This document shows, piece after piece, positions 1-11,531 of a DNA stretch of 64,000 nt. The DNA is taken from positions 124,001-188,000 of the forward strand of contig CALUNW010000004.1 of the NCBI GenBank assembly GCA_944322145.1, in the 5' to 3' direction. A model generated the notes under the pieces. It did no database searches, had not been told where the DNA came from, and worked only from the letters and a program-made list of their open reading frames with translations. Made by a program: the position numbers and the translations under genes. The first letter of the stretch is position 1; each line of letters starts with the position of its first letter. Origin of the DNA: an uncultured Atopobiaceae bacterium. Lineage in GTDB: Bacteria; Actinomycetota; Coriobacteriia; Coriobacteriales; Atopobiaceae.

Positions 1-1246
1 GGCGGTCGGAGGCCTCGAATACCACCGGCTCGTGTCCCCGCAGCTTGAGCGTCTGAGCGGCGACGAGGCCTGCCATGCCCGCGCCGACCACGGCGACGCG
101 CTTGGGAGTCGCGGCGGGGACGAGCGCCCAGTCGGTCTCGTGCCCGAGTGCGGGGTTGCGCAGGCACGTGATGGCCTCGAAGTGCTCCATGTCCGCGAAG
201 CCGTCCAGGCAGCCCTGGTCGCAGCCCACGCAGTAGACGATGTCGTCGACGCGACCCTCGCGCGCCTTTGCCACGAAGTCCGGGTCGGCGAGCTGGGCGC
301 GGCCCATGACCACGAGGTCTACCTTGTCCTGCGCGAGGATGTCCTCGGCGAGCTGCGGGGTGTTGATGCGCCCGACGCCGATGGTGGGCACGCCGGTCTC
401 GCGGCGGATGCGGGCGGCGTTGTCGATGTTGAAGGCGGGCGGCAGGTCGATCGGCGGGACCTCGTAGGCGTTGGCGGCCGAGATGATGTTGCCGCGCGAG
501 ACGTCGAGCACGTCCACGCCGGCCTCGACGGCCCAGCGGCAGAACTCGATGGTGTCCTCGATGGTCATGCCGCCCTCGAGGAAGTCGTCGTGCGCGTCGA
601 TGCGCATGAGCAGGGCCATGTCGTCACCGATGGCCGCGCGGATGGCGCGGATGCAGGCCAGCGGGAAGCGGGCGCGGTTCTCCAGGCTGCCGCCGTACTC
701 GTCCGTGCGGCGGTTGATGCCGCCGGAGAGGAAGGAGTGCGGCAGGTAGTTGTGTGCGCAGTGGAACTCCACGCAGTCGTAGCCCGCCTCGCGGGCGCGG
801 CGGGCGGCCTCGCCGAAGCAGGTCACGATCTCGTCAATCTGCTCGCGGGTGACGGCCGGCAGCGTGAAGCCCGGGGCGAGCGGCAGGTCGGAGGCGACGA
901 GCATCTGCGCGGAGCGGTCCATGCCGACGGCGATCGAGCCCTGCCAGAGCTGCACGCCCGCCGTGCCGCCTGCGGCGTGGATGGCATCGACGAGACGGCG
1001 GTGCCCCTCGACGTAGCAGTCCTCGGAGAGGGAGACGAACATGCTCGGGGCGCTCGGCGTGTGCACGCTCGAGACCTCGACGATGTTGAGGGCGCAGCCC
1101 GCCTTGGCGCGCGCCACGTGATAGTCGATGAGCCGCTGCGTGATGTAGCGGTCCTCGCAGAAGCGCGTCCCCATGGCGGGCATGACGATGCGGTTCTTGA
1201 GCTCGAGGCCGCGAACCTTGAACGGGCTGAACAGGTGGTCGAACAT
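1..1246 (-). CDS. NADH:flavin oxidoreductase / 2,4-dienoyl-CoA reductase-like protein (3' end cut off)
   Basis: Old yellow enzyme family flavoprotein with an Fe-S/FAD extension, of the enoate or 2,4-dienoyl-CoA reductase (FadH/BaiCD-like) type. About 415 residues are visible and the C-terminus runs off the window. The N-terminal TIM barrel starts MFDHLFSPFKVRGLELKNRI and carries the family segment NRRTDEYGG. A Cys-x2-Cys-x3-Cys-x14-Cys cluster (YCVGCDQGC...TC) would bind [4Fe-4S]. After it comes a dinucleotide-binding start, KRVAVVGAGMAGLVAA. The ATG at 1246 follows a strong GAGGAGG site. It probably reduces an activated C=C bond with NADH in anaerobic metabolism; the substrate (fatty enoyl-CoA, bile acid or other enoate) cannot be read from the sequence. 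Confidence 0.85.
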   Translation of the reverse strand, partial: MFDHLFSPFKVRGLELKNRIVMPAMGTRFCEDRYITQRLIDYHVARAKAGCALNIVEVSSVHTPSAPSMFVSLSEDCYVEGHRRLVDAIHAAGGTAGVQLWQGSIAVGMDRSAQMLVASDLPLAPGFTLPAVTREQIDEIVTCFGEAARRAREAGYDCVEFHCAHNYLPHSFLSGGINRRTDEYGGSLENRARFPLACIRAIRAAIGDDMALLMRIDAHDDFLEGGMTIEDTIEFCRWAVEAGVDVLDVSRGNIISAANAYEVPPIDLPPAFNIDNAARIRRETGVPTIGVGRINTPQLAEDILAQDKVDLVVMGRAQLADPDFVAKAREGRVDDIVYCVGCDQGCLDGFADMEHFEAITCLRNPALGHETDWALVPAATPKRVAVVGAGMAGLVAAQTLKLRGHEPVVFEASDR

Positions 1247-1372
1247 CGGATCCTCCTCTCACGGCCGGCGGCGCCGGCGCCTGGAGGGATTGTGCCCGCC
1301 GGGGAACTCTGGGAGACGCCCCTCTCGCCCAGCGGTCGGGCCGGAAACGGCAAGCAACCGGGTCTCGGTCAC

Positions 1373-1492
1373 GTTGTGTGCGGTTTTTCGAGGGCACCGC
1401 GAGCAGGACGCCCCATTCGTCAGCAAAACCTCAGGTCAGGGTTACGACCCTGCCAGCGGCACTAAGGCGGCCAAGAAAAAACCGCACACAAC
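1373..1492. repeat. Inverted repeat, 16-bp perfect arms (TTGTGTGCGG family)
   Basis: Arm GTTGTGTGCGGTTTTT (1373-1388) is repeated inverted at 1477-1492, enclosing 88 nt. It lies between the oxidoreductase start and the murI stop. The arm word recurs, slightly diverged, at 61281-61298. The rest of this spacer (1247-1512) shows no gene. Confidence 0.8.
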
Positions 1493-1512
1493 CCCGAAGA
1501 CCCGGCGCGCAC

Positions 1513-2292
1513 CTAGAGCGGCATCGAGAAGAAGCGCCGGTAGAGCGCCAGCTCGTCGGGGGTGTCGAGGCTCGAGGCAAACGACACGGCCCCGAGGTGG
1601 CCGTCTGCCGCGAGCAGGCCCTCGTCGGTGAGGCGAGCGCGAAGCTGGCGCGCCGTCCCCGCTCCGCCGTCGAAGAAGGCGACGCCCGGGCCCAGGACGC
1701 GCTCTATCTGCGCGCGCACGAAGGGATAGTGCGTGCAGCCCAGCACGACGGCGTCCACCTCGCCGGAATAGGAGCCCACCAGGCCCTCGATCATCTCCGC
1801 GAGGTCCGGGGCGCCCAGGTTCCCGTGCTCGATGCGGGCGGCGAGGCCCGGGCACGGCACGGGCACGACCTCGCACTCCCCTCCCCAGGCGCGCGCGAGG
1901 TCGTGATACTTGTCCAGGTGCAGCGTCATCTCGGTGGCCATCACGAGGATCCGGCCACGCGGGAAGGCGCGCGCCGCGGGCTTGAGCGCCGGCTCGATGC
2001 CCACGATGGGCACGTTGGGATGGGCGGCGCGCAGCGTGGCGGCGGCGGCTGAGGTGGCCGTGTTGCAGGCGATGACGATGGCCTTGGCGCCGTCCGCGAG
2101 GAAGCGCTCGACTATGTCGCGGGAGAGCTCGAGCACCTGGGCCTCGGTCTTCTCGCCATAGGGGGCGTGGGCAGAGTCCCCGAAGTAGCGAAAGTCCTCG
2201 TGCGGCAGCTCGGCCACCAGCGCGCGCAGCACGCTGATGCCGCCCAGGCCGGAGTCGAAGACCCCCACGAAGCCCTCGGAGCGCTCCCCCAT
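1513..2292 (-). CDS. murI: Glutamate racemase
   Basis: Interconverts L- and D-glutamate, supplying D-Glu for peptidoglycan in the cytoplasm. At 259 aa it has family length. The catalytic cysteine pair is intact: Cys76 in ACNTAT and Cys186 in GCTHYP. The N-terminal GVFDSGLGG signature supplies the substrate-binding Asp13. The ATG at 2292 is preceded by GAGGTG. It is transcribed away from the PadR gene, so their promoters share the 2293-2460 spacer. Confidence 0.95.
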   Translation of the reverse strand: MGERSEGFVGVFDSGLGGISVLRALVAELPHEDFRYFGDSAHAPYGEKTEAQVLELSRDIVERFLADGAKAIVIACNTATSAAAATLRAAHPNVPIVGIEPALKPAARAFPRGRILVMATEMTLHLDKYHDLARAWGGECEVVPVPCPGLAARIEHGNLGAPDLAEMIEGLVGSYSGEVDAVVLGCTHYPFVRAQIERVLGPGVAFFDGGAGTARQLRARLTDEGLLAADGHLGAVSFASSLDTPDELALYRRFFSMPL

Positions 2293-2399
2293 GACACCTC
2301 CTCACGCCAATTGACCACAGAAAGCATACCGCATTGCTCCGCGCCCGCCTCTCGCCCGTAGATTTATGCCACTCACAGTTACTTTCCTCAAATGGTATA

Positions 2400-2428
2400 T
2401 CGACACACATAGTACTTTTGGGTACGAT
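2400..2428 (+). promoter_or_regulatory. Promoter with overlapping dyad upstream of the PadR gene
   Basis: TCGACA (2400-2405), a 17-nt spacer and TACGAT (2423-2428) form a sigma-70-like promoter. An imperfect dyad, CATAGTAC-N6-GTACGATG (2408-2429), overlaps the -10 element, which is the usual position for an autoregulating PadR operator. The start codon is about 26 nt downstream of the predicted transcription start. Confidence 0.55.
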
Positions 2429-2460
2429 GCTCTCAGAGAACGAGACGAGGGAGGTGACCC

Positions 2461-2811
2461 ATGGCAACGAGAGACGCAGAGAGCGACCTCATCCGCGGCA
2501 ACATCGACGCCATAGTCCTGTGCACGCTCTCCGACGGCGACTCCTACGGCTACGAGATCTTGAAGGACGTCGCCCAGACGAGCGCGGGGGCCTACGAGAT
2601 GAAGGAGCCCTCGCTGTACACGAGCCTCAAGCGCCTGGAGGGACAGGGGCTCGTGGAGAGCTACTGGGGCAACGAGTCCCAGGGCGCCCGACGAAAGTAC
2701 TACCACATCACCGACCCGGGCCGCGCCGAGCTCACCGAGGCGACCGCGCGCTGGGTCCGGGCACGAAACATCATCGACCGACTTCTCAGGCAGGACGGAG
2801 GCACTAAATGA
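2461..2811 (+). CDS. PadR-family transcriptional regulator
   Basis: A 116-aa winged-helix protein of the PadR-s1 type. It begins DLIRGNIDAIVLCTLSDGDS, followed by the characteristic YGYEILKDV and EPSLYTSLKRLEGQGLV recognition region and the wing YYHITDPGRAEL. The short C-terminal helix would mediate dimerisation. A GGGAGGTGA site precedes the ATG. Its stop overlaps the next start (ATGA), so it is co-transcribed and translationally coupled to the membrane protein downstream, the typical PadR plus membrane-partner pair. It probably represses its own operon through the dyad over the promoter; the inducer is unknown. Confidence 0.88.
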   Translation: MATRDAESDLIRGNIDAIVLCTLSDGDSYGYEILKDVAQTSAGAYEMKEPSLYTSLKRLEGQGLVESYWGNESQGARRKYYHITDPGRAELTEATARWVRARNIIDRLLRQDGGTK

Positions 2812-3932
2812 GCGACAGGAGCGACATTCGGATGCACGTCGAGCACCTCTTCGAGGGCCGCGTGCTCGACGCCGAGACAATCGAGCTCAAGGAGGAGATC
2901 TACGGCAACCTCGTGGCTCGCTATGACGACTACGTGGCACAGGGGATGAGCTCGGACGAGGCGTATCGTCGCACGTGCGAGGCCGTGACGAGCATCGAGG
3001 ACGTATTGGGCGAGAAGGACGAGCCCACGGCGGCCGAGGGACCCACGCGCGTGATGCCCCGACCGGAGCCGAAGCCCGACTCGCAGCCCGGCCCCGTGCC
3101 ACCTGCCGGCGTGACGCCGCCTGCGCCCACGCCCGCCGCGCCCGCGTCCACACCCGCCGCGCCCAAGCGCTGGAGCACGGGCATGATCGTAGCGGTGGTG
3201 GCAGTCGTCCTCCTGGTTGCGGGCATAGCGGGCTGCACCGTGTTCAACATGCTGGACACGCAGCGGGCGCACGATGACTACCAGGGGCAGACCTCGCAGA
3301 CGGTCCAGCAGGTCGACGAGCCCGGGACGACCTCCGAGCCCAGCGGCCAGACCACGTCGCAGACGACCGGCAACGACGCCGACACGTCTCAGACGACCGG
3401 CGACCAGACCACCGGCACGCCGCAGGGCTCGGCAGACGACCTGAGCGACGACATCAACGCCGTCACGCCGGAGGCGCTCTCCGGGCAGACCTTGCTCAGC
3501 ACCGCCAGCCCGGACCAGAGCGCCCTCACCACGCTCGTCCAGACGCTCCCGCTGGGCACCTACCTCGGAGGGGTCTCCGCCCCGTCCGCCGGCGCCCTTG
3601 AGGTCACCTACAGCTACCCCACCCACGACGAGCGCGACTACATCGCCCGCGATGACGACTACGTCGACCGTGCTCTGGTCTTCAACGCGGCCGCCCTCAT
3701 GTGCACGGTGAGCGACCTCGACACGCTGACCGTCTACGAGACTGAGCCTGACGACGACAGCCCGCGCACCGATACCGACGTGCACGTCTTCACGCGCTCC
3801 GACATGGAGCAGGTCCTCGGCGCCACGCTGGACGCGAGCCAGCTCACCGAGGAGGCTTGGTCGACCCTGCGCGGACAGCTCGTGGAGAAGCGCGTCTGGG
3901 ACCGCATCTGGGACCGCGCCGACCGCGACTAG
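2808..3932 (+). CDS. PadR-partner membrane protein with DUF4825-like C-terminus
   Basis: A 374-aa protein. Residues 1-70 form a helical, acidic DUF1700-like permease-prefix segment (EIYGNLVARYDDYVAQGMSS). A Pro/Ala-rich linker follows, then one transmembrane helix near residues 125-148 (MIVAVVAVVLLVAGIAG), then a Thr/Gln/Ser-rich stalk and an extracytoplasmic domain that resembles DUF4825 (LVQTLPLGTYLGG...VTYSYP). It is probably a membrane sensor or anti-regulator controlled by PadR. The linker GEKDEP is encoded by one copy of the repeated genome word CGAGAAGGAC (3011). The function is unproven. Confidence 0.65.
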   Translation: MSDRSDIRMHVEHLFEGRVLDAETIELKEEIYGNLVARYDDYVAQGMSSDEAYRRTCEAVTSIEDVLGEKDEPTAAEGPTRVMPRPEPKPDSQPGPVPPAGVTPPAPTPAAPASTPAAPKRWSTGMIVAVVAVVLLVAGIAGCTVFNMLDTQRAHDDYQGQTSQTVQQVDEPGTTSEPSGQTTSQTTGNDADTSQTTGDQTTGTPQGSADDLSDDINAVTPEALSGQTLLSTASPDQSALTTLVQTLPLGTYLGGVSAPSAGALEVTYSYPTHDERDYIARDDDYVDRALVFNAAALMCTVSDLDTLTVYETEPDDDSPRTDTDVHVFTRSDMEQVLGATLDASQLTEEAWSTLRGQLVEKRVWDRIWDRADRD

Positions 3933-3938
3933 CTTTGC

Positions 3939-4002
3939 CGACCGCGCATACCTCCCATTTCTGACGGTTATTCTCGTTGGAAAACGGGGGTATGCGCGGT
4001 CG
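3939..4002. repeat. Inverted repeat, GACCGCGCATACC family (copy 1)
   Basis: Left arm 3939-3960 and right arm 3981-4002 pair at 19 of 22 positions around a 20-nt loop. The arm word GACCGCGCATACCTCCC recurs at 50094 and 51183, each time preceded by TTTGCC. It sits just after the stop codon of the membrane protein gene and may act as a terminator. Confidence 0.8.
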
Positions 4003-4080
4003 CCCGAAGTACGAACGCGCCCAATCTGTCACAATCAGGGACCGGAACAGCCCGTACCGTCCCACACGACAGGAGATCCC

Positions 4081-4509
4081 ATGAGCAACGAGGGCAAGAA
4101 GGTCAAGGTCCACTACGTCGGCACGCTCGACGACGGCACGAAGTTCGACTCCTCCCGCGACCGCAACGAGCCGCTGGCCTTCACCTGCATGGCCGGTCAG
4201 ATGATTCCCGGCTTTGACGCCGCCGTCCGCGAGATGGAGGCCGGCCAGGTCATCGACATCCGCCTCGAGCCCGCCGACGCCTACGGCGAGCGCGACGAGC
4301 GCCTCGTCCAGACCGTGCCCGTGAGCGCCATGCCCGGCGCCGAGGAGCTCTCCGCCGGCGACCGCGTGATGCTCACCTCGCCGATGGGCCAGCCCTTCCC
4401 CGCCGTGGTGGCCTCCGTCGAGGACGGCAACATCACCTTTGACATGAACCACGAGATGGCCGGCAAGGCGCTCAACTTCAACATCGAGCTTCTCGAGGTC
4501 GAGGAGTAG
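4081..4509 (+). CDS. FKBP-type peptidyl-prolyl isomerase (SlyD-like)
   Basis: Cytoplasmic prolyl isomerase and folding helper, 142 aa. The N-terminal half has the FKBP pattern (KVHYVGTLDDGTKFDSS, QMIPGFDAAVREMEAGQ). An inserted IF-type chaperone flap follows (residues about 70-122), then the closing FKBP strand LNFNIELLEVEE. The metal-binding His-rich tail of E. coli SlyD is absent, as in many short homologues. The ATG follows AGGAGA. It is monocistronic and ends at a strong hairpin terminator. Confidence 0.92.
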   Translation: MSNEGKKVKVHYVGTLDDGTKFDSSRDRNEPLAFTCMAGQMIPGFDAAVREMEAGQVIDIRLEPADAYGERDERLVQTVPVSAMPGAEELSAGDRVMLTSPMGQPFPAVVASVEDGNITFDMNHEMAGKALNFNIELLEVEE

Positions 4510-4532
4510 CGAGGGGGACATCGCCTCTCTCG

Positions 4533-4572
4533 GGCCCGCGGCGCGCGCCGCGGGCCTTTTGTTTTCTTGTTG
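4533..4572 (+). terminator. Rho-independent terminator of the FKBP gene
   Basis: A 24-nt perfect GC palindrome (4533-4556, starting GGCCCGCGGC) is followed by a T-rich run (TTTTGTTTTCTTG). Confidence 0.85.
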
Positions 4573-4598
4573 ACTCGAACATGTGTTTGCAATAGGAT
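4570..4598 (+). promoter_or_regulatory. Candidate promoter upstream of the toxin-antitoxin genes
   Basis: TTGACT (4570-4575), 17 nt, TAGGAT (4593-4598), partly overlapping the preceding terminator tail. It would leave a leader of about 180 nt before the toxin gene. I see nothing coding in 4600-4783. Another AT-rich stretch (GATATA, TATAGT) lies directly upstream of the toxin start. Confidence 0.45.
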
Positions 4599-4783
4599 GG
4601 TGTTGCAGCGAAGGAACGCTGGGACCAGCGACAGGCGCGGTCGTAGAGCACAGCACATCGGACAGGTCGCCGAATCCGAACGTCAGGTAGCGGCCCATCT
4701 CACACGAACAGCAACTTGCTTCTCCCTCCCGCAAGGGCGCAGGGCTCTTTTGGCCTTGTTTGATATAGGAGAAAGGTTATAGT

Positions 4784-5158
4784 ATGAGGTGGACGGTTCA
4801 GACGGAATTCATCAGAAGTTGGCTCGACTCACTCCAAGAGCCCCTGGCAAGACAGGTTGCCGCAGCGCTGGACGCCCTGGCCGTCCAGGGACCTGAGCTC
4901 GGACGCCCTCTTGTAGACACCATCAAAGGATCTTCAATCCACAATCTGAAGGAGCTGAGGCCAAGATCCACGGGACGAAGCGAGATTCGCATTCTCTTTG
5001 TCTTTGACAGCGAGAGGTGTGCCGTCACCCTACTGGCGGGAGACAAGGCCGGCTTTCTTTCGCGTGGGCCAAAGTGGGACAAGAAAGCGATTCCGGAAGC
5101 CGAGAGGCGCTATAGACAGTATCTGACGTGGAAGGACGCCCAACATGGACACACTTGA
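4784..5158 (+). CDS. HigB/RelE-like toxin (phage Gp49-like)
   Basis: A 124-aa basic protein of the RelE superfamily. The core LKELRPRSTGRSEIRILFVFD is followed by LLAGDKAGFLSRG, the HigB-type strands that would cut ribosome-bound mRNA. AGGAGAAAGG precedes the ATG. The gene overlaps the antitoxin gene by 14 nt with the toxin first, the usual HigBA order. It is flanked by unrelated housekeeping genes, so this is a solitary chromosomal toxin-antitoxin pair. Toxicity is inferred from the family only. Confidence 0.8.
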   Translation: MRWTVQTEFIRSWLDSLQEPLARQVAAALDALAVQGPELGRPLVDTIKGSSIHNLKELRPRSTGRSEIRILFVFDSERCAVTLLAGDKAGFLSRGPKWDKKAIPEAERRYRQYLTWKDAQHGHT

Positions 5159-5447
5159 CGACTTCATCGCCCGCCGCGGCTTTGACCGAGAGGAGATCCA
5201 CCGGGAGGCACTCAAGCTCATCGCGGAGTGCACTGCCTACGAGCTGCAGGAGGCCCGCAAGGCCGAGCACCTCACGCAGATGGACGTGGCCGAGCGCATG
5301 GGCATCAGCCAGGCTCGCGTCTCCGAGCTGGAGAGCGGCGACGTGAGTTCGCTCAAGGTGAGCACGCTCATGCGCTACGCGGAGGCCCTGGGCGGCACGT
5401 TCGAGGCGATCATCCAGATTGGCGACAAGACCATCAGGCTTGCATAG
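5145..5447 (+). CDS. HigA-like XRE-family antitoxin
   Basis: A 100-aa protein with a helix-turn-helix at about residues 45-75 (LTQMDVAERMGISQARVSELE), typical of the XRE antitoxins paired with HigB-like toxins. The N-terminal helices (DDFIARRGFDREEI) probably cover the toxin. Its start lies inside the toxin gene, which supports coupled translation. It is likely to neutralise the toxin and repress the operon promoter. Confidence 0.82.
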   Translation: MDTLDDFIARRGFDREEIHREALKLIAECTAYELQEARKAEHLTQMDVAERMGISQARVSELESGDVSSLKVSTLMRYAEALGGTFEAIIQIGDKTIRLA

Positions 5448-5453
5448 CGGTGC

Positions 5454-8468
<3,015 letters not shown>

Positions 8469-8474
8469 CTAGGC

Positions 8475-8572
8475 GGCCCCTGGGCCGAGACCGCGCCCTT
8501 CTCCGCCGCGAGTTCTTCGCGCAGCGAAGCTGTCTGAGCGCCGGAGAAGGGCGCGGTCTCGGCCCAGGGGCC
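8475..8572. repeat. Conserved-core hairpin element, copy 1 (31-bp perfect arms)
   Basis: Arms 8475-8505 and 8542-8572 are perfect reverse complements. The 36-nt loop (8506-8541), read on the minus strand, contains CAGACAGCTTCG and is a diverged version of the core seen at 27293 and 53332. The element fills most of the spacer between lacZ and metY, just after the metY stop. Its arms share no sequence with the other copies. Confidence 0.85.
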
Positions 8573-8578
8573 AACCCC

Positions 8579-9862
8579 CTAGATCGCGGCGAGCGCCTGC
8601 TCGATGTCGGCGATGAGGTCCTCGGTGCCCTCGAGGCCGCACGAGAAGCGGACCATCGCGGGCGAGATGCCGGCGGCCGCCAGCTCTTCGTCGTTCATCT
8701 GGCGGTGGGTCGCGGAGGCCGGGTGCAGGCAGCAGGTGCGGGCGTCGGCCACGTGCGTCTCGATTGCGGCGAGGCGCAGGGCCGCCATGAACTTCTCGGC
8801 AGCCGCACGGCCACCGGCGAGCTCGAAGGACACCACCCCCGAGCCGCCCTCGGGCAGGTACTTCTGCGCGAGCGCGTAGTACGGGTCGGACGGCAGGTGC
8901 GGGAAGCGCACGCTCGTGACCTTATCGCTCTTCTCGAGATACCCGGCCACGGCAAGGCCGTTCTTGAAGTGCTGCGGCATGCGCACGTGAAGGCTCTCGA
9001 GGCCCATGTTGAGGTAGAAGGCGTTCTGCGGGCTCTGGATGGAGCCGAGGTCGCGCATGAGCTGCGAGGTCGCCTTGGTGATGAAGGCGCCGGCCTGGCC
9101 GAACTTCTCGGCGTAGACGATGCCGTGGTAGGACTCGTCGGGCGTGGTGAGGCCGGGGAACTTGTCCGCGTGGGCCATCCAGTCGAAGTTGCCGGAGTCC
9201 ACGATCGCGCCGCCCACGCCCACGCCGTGACCGTCCATGTACTTGGTGGTGGAGTGGGTCACGATGTCGGCGCCCCACTCGATCGGGCGGCAGAAGACGG
9301 GCGTGGGGAAGGTGTTGTCCACGATCAGCGGCACGCCGTGGGCGTGGGCCGCCGTGGCAAAGCGCTCGATGTCCAGCACGTCGAGCGCGGGGTTGGCGAT
9401 GGTCTCGCCAAAGACGGCGCGCGTGTTGGGACGGAAGGCGGCCTCGAGCTCCTCCTCGGTGCACTCGGGCGAGACGAACGTGGACTCGATGCCCATCTTG
9501 GCCATGGTGTGCGCGATGAGGTTGTACGTGCCGCCGTAGATCGCGGAGCTGGCGACGATGTGGCTGCCCGCCTCGCAGATGTTGAAGAGCGCGAAGAAGT
9601 TTGCCGCCTGGCCGGAGCTCGTGAGCATTGCCGCGGCGCCACCCTCGAGCGCGGCGATCTTGGCTGCCACGGCGTCGTTGGTGGGGTTCTGCAGGCGCGT
9701 GTAGAAGTAGCCGGATGCCTCGAGGTCAAAGAGCTGGCCCATGTGCTCGGAGGTGGCGTACTTGAAGGTGGTGGACTGGACGATGGGAATCTGACGCGGC
9801 TCGCCGTCGCCGGGCGTGTAGCCGGCCTGGACGCAGCGGGTCGCGATGGTCTGGTCTGCCAT
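8579..9862 (-). CDS. metY: O-acetylhomoserine sulfhydrylase (Cys/Met PLP enzyme)
   Basis: A 427-aa PLP enzyme of the trans-sulfuration superfamily that makes homocysteine from O-acetylhomoserine and sulfide. The start MADQTIATRCVQAGY and the length fit O-acetylhomoserine aminocarboxypropyltransferase rather than cystathionine synthases. The PLP lysine is Lys207 in THSTTKYMDGHG, with SGQAANFF upstream as the cofactor-phosphate site. The ATG at 9862 has AAAGGAC before it; in-frame upstream codons have no ribosome site. It would feed the MetF/MetH methylation genes at 34-38 kb. Confidence 0.88.
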   Translation of the reverse strand: MADQTIATRCVQAGYTPGDGEPRQIPIVQSTTFKYATSEHMGQLFDLEASGYFYTRLQNPTNDAVAAKIAALEGGAAAMLTSSGQAANFFALFNICEAGSHIVASSAIYGGTYNLIAHTMAKMGIESTFVSPECTEEELEAAFRPNTRAVFGETIANPALDVLDIERFATAAHAHGVPLIVDNTFPTPVFCRPIEWGADIVTHSTTKYMDGHGVGVGGAIVDSGNFDWMAHADKFPGLTTPDESYHGIVYAEKFGQAGAFITKATSQLMRDLGSIQSPQNAFYLNMGLESLHVRMPQHFKNGLAVAGYLEKSDKVTSVRFPHLPSDPYYALAQKYLPEGGSGVVSFELAGGRAAAEKFMAALRLAAIETHVADARTCCLHPASATHRQMNDEELAAAGISPAMVRFSCGLEGTEDLIADIEQALAAI

Positions 9863-9944
9863 GAGAGTCCTTTCTGTAGGGTGCAACCATGATAGCGCGG
9901 CCGGCGGGGGCGGCAGGCCGCGGCAGGATTCCGTTGGCCCAAGA

Positions 9945-10018
9945 TTAACGCGCACCGTTTGAGTTTTGCGTAATTCCCAACTGGGAATATAGAAAGTGAA
10001 AACAAATGGTGCGCGTTA
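9945..10018. repeat. Inverted repeat with AT-rich core (ACCTGCGGATAT-like family)
   Basis: Arms around TTAACGCGCACC (from 9945) and GGTGCGCGTTA (to 10018) pair with one mismatch. The loop of about 41 nt includes CAACTGGGAATATAGAAAG, which resembles the loop core CACCTGCGGATATATGAAAG at 43229-43248. Confidence 0.7.
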
Positions 10019-10027
10019 TTCGGTTCC

Positions 10028-10128
10028 GTTAATTGGGGACGTGTTTTTTCGTGCAGACGGTTTGGGACAGGTCTGACAAACAGACCTGTCCCAAACCGTC
10101 TGCACGAAAAAACACGTCCCCAATTAAC
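10028..10128. repeat. 48-bp perfect palindrome with 5-nt loop at the fumC 3' end
   Basis: Arms 10028-10075 and 10081-10128 are perfect reverse complements around ACAAA. The right arm contains the fumC stop codon (10124-10126). Arms carry the words TTGGGGACGTG and TTTGGGACAGG, shared with other short-loop palindromes in the window. It probably ends fumC transcription. Confidence 0.9.
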
Positions 10129-11530
10129 ACATCTGCTCGGGGTGGAAGACCTCGTCGAAGCGCTCCGGCGTGAGCAGCCCCAGCGCCACGCAGGCCTCGC
10201 GCAGCGACGTGCCCTCAGCGAAGGCCTTCTTTGCCACGCGCGCGGCGTTGTCATAGCCGATGTGGGGGTTGAGGCTCGTCACGAGCATGAGCGAGCGGTG
10301 GAGGTTCTCGTCCATCTTCTCGCGGTTGGCCGTGATGCCCGAGGCGCAGCGCTCGTCAAACGAGACGATCGCGTCGGCGAGCAGGCGAACGGACTGAAGG
10401 TAGTTGTAGGCGATCACCGGCATGAAGACGTTGAGCTCGAAGTTGCCCTGGGAGGCCGCCACGCCGATGGCGGCATCGTTGCCCATGACCTGCACGGCCA
10501 CCATCGTCACGGCCTCGCACTGGGTGGGGTTGACCTTGCCCGGCATGATCGAGCTGCCCGGCTCGTTGGCCGGGATGGTGATCTCTCCCAGGCCCAGGCG
10601 CGGACCGCTCGCGAGCCAGCGCACGTCGTTGGCTATCTTCATCATGTTGGCGGCGAGGCCCTTGACGGCGCCGTGGGAGAACACGAGCGCGTCCTTGCCC
10701 GTGAGGGCGCGGAACTTGTTGGGGTCGGTCACGAAGGGAAGTCCCGTGAGCTCGGCGAGCTCCGCGGCGACGGCCTCGTCGAAGCCGGCCGGCGCATTGA
10801 GCCCCGTGCCCACCGCCGTGCCGCCGAGCGCCAGGCGATAGAGCCCGCCCATCGCGGCCACGAGCTCCTCTCGGGAGCCCTCGAGCAGGCCCCGCCAGCC
10901 GGATATCTCCTGGGGGAAGGAGATGGGCACCGCGTCCTGCAGGTGCGTGCGGCCACTCTTGACCACGCCCGCGTTCTCCTCCTCGAGACGGCGCAGCGTG
11001 CCCACGAGCTGGTCGATCGCGGGCAGCAGGCGACCCGTCACGGCCACGGCGGCGGCCACGTGCATGGCCGTGGGGAAGGTGTCGTTGGAGGACTGGCTCA
11101 TGTTGACCGAGTCGTTGGGGTGCAGCGGCTTCTCCAGCGCAACGCCCCGCTCGGCGGCGAGCTGGTTGCCGCGGTTGGCCAGGACCTCGTTCATGTTCAT
11201 GTTGGACTGCGTGCCGGAGCCCGTCTGCCACACCACGAGCGGGAAGTCGTCGTCATGCTGGCCGAGAAGGACCTCGTCGGCAGCGGCGCAGATGAGGTCG
11301 CACGCCTCGGGCACAAGACGGCCCAGGCGCCAGTTGGCGCGCGCCGCGGCCTTCTTCACCAGGGCGAACGCGGACACGATCTCCGCAGGCATGCGCTCGG
11401 TGCCGATGGGGAAGTTCTCATGGCTGCGCTCGGTCTGCGCGCCCCAGAGGGCGTCCGCCGGAACGAGCATCTCCCCCATCGAGTCCCGCTCGACGCGCCA
11501 GCCCGCTCCGTCCACGTTCTTCTCGCCCAA
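10124..11530 (-). CDS. fumC: Fumarate hydratase class II
   Basis: A 468-aa, Fe-S-independent fumarase interconverting fumarate and malate. The superfamily signature [13 protein letters not shown] and the substrate-binding segments [12 protein letters not shown] and SGRTHLQDA are present. The start codon is TTG at 11530, one base after the stop of the SixA-CHAD gene (TAG-C-TTG). The GAGGAGGAG ribosome site is formed by the last Glu codons of that upstream gene, so the two are translationally coupled. The N-terminal GEKN is encoded by a copy of the word CGAGAAGAAC. Confidence 0.95.
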   Translation of the reverse strand: MGEKNVDGAGWRVERDSMGEMLVPADALWGAQTERSHENFPIGTERMPAEIVSAFALVKKAAARANWRLGRLVPEACDLICAAADEVLLGQHDDDFPLVVWQTGSGTQSNMNMNEVLANRGNQLAAERGVALEKPLHPNDSVNMSQSSNDTFPTAMHVAAAVAVTGRLLPAIDQLVGTLRRLEEENAGVVKSGRTHLQDAVPISFPQEISGWRGLLEGSREELVAAMGGLYRLALGGTAVGTGLNAPAGFDEAVAAELAELTGLPFVTDPNKFRALTGKDALVFSHGAVKGLAANMMKIANDVRWLASGPRLGLGEITIPANEPGSSIMPGKVNPTQCEAVTMVAVQVMGNDAAIGVAASQGNFELNVFMPVIAYNYLQSVRLLADAIVSFDERCASGITANREKMDENLHRSLMLVTSLNPHIGYDNAARVAKKAFAEGTSLREACVALGLLTPERFDEVFHPEQMC

Positions 11531-11531
11531 G

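Noticed and set aside
4600..4783. Short open frames upstream of the toxin gene
   Set aside because: None has a ribosome site or a recognisable protein; the region is treated as leader or spacer.
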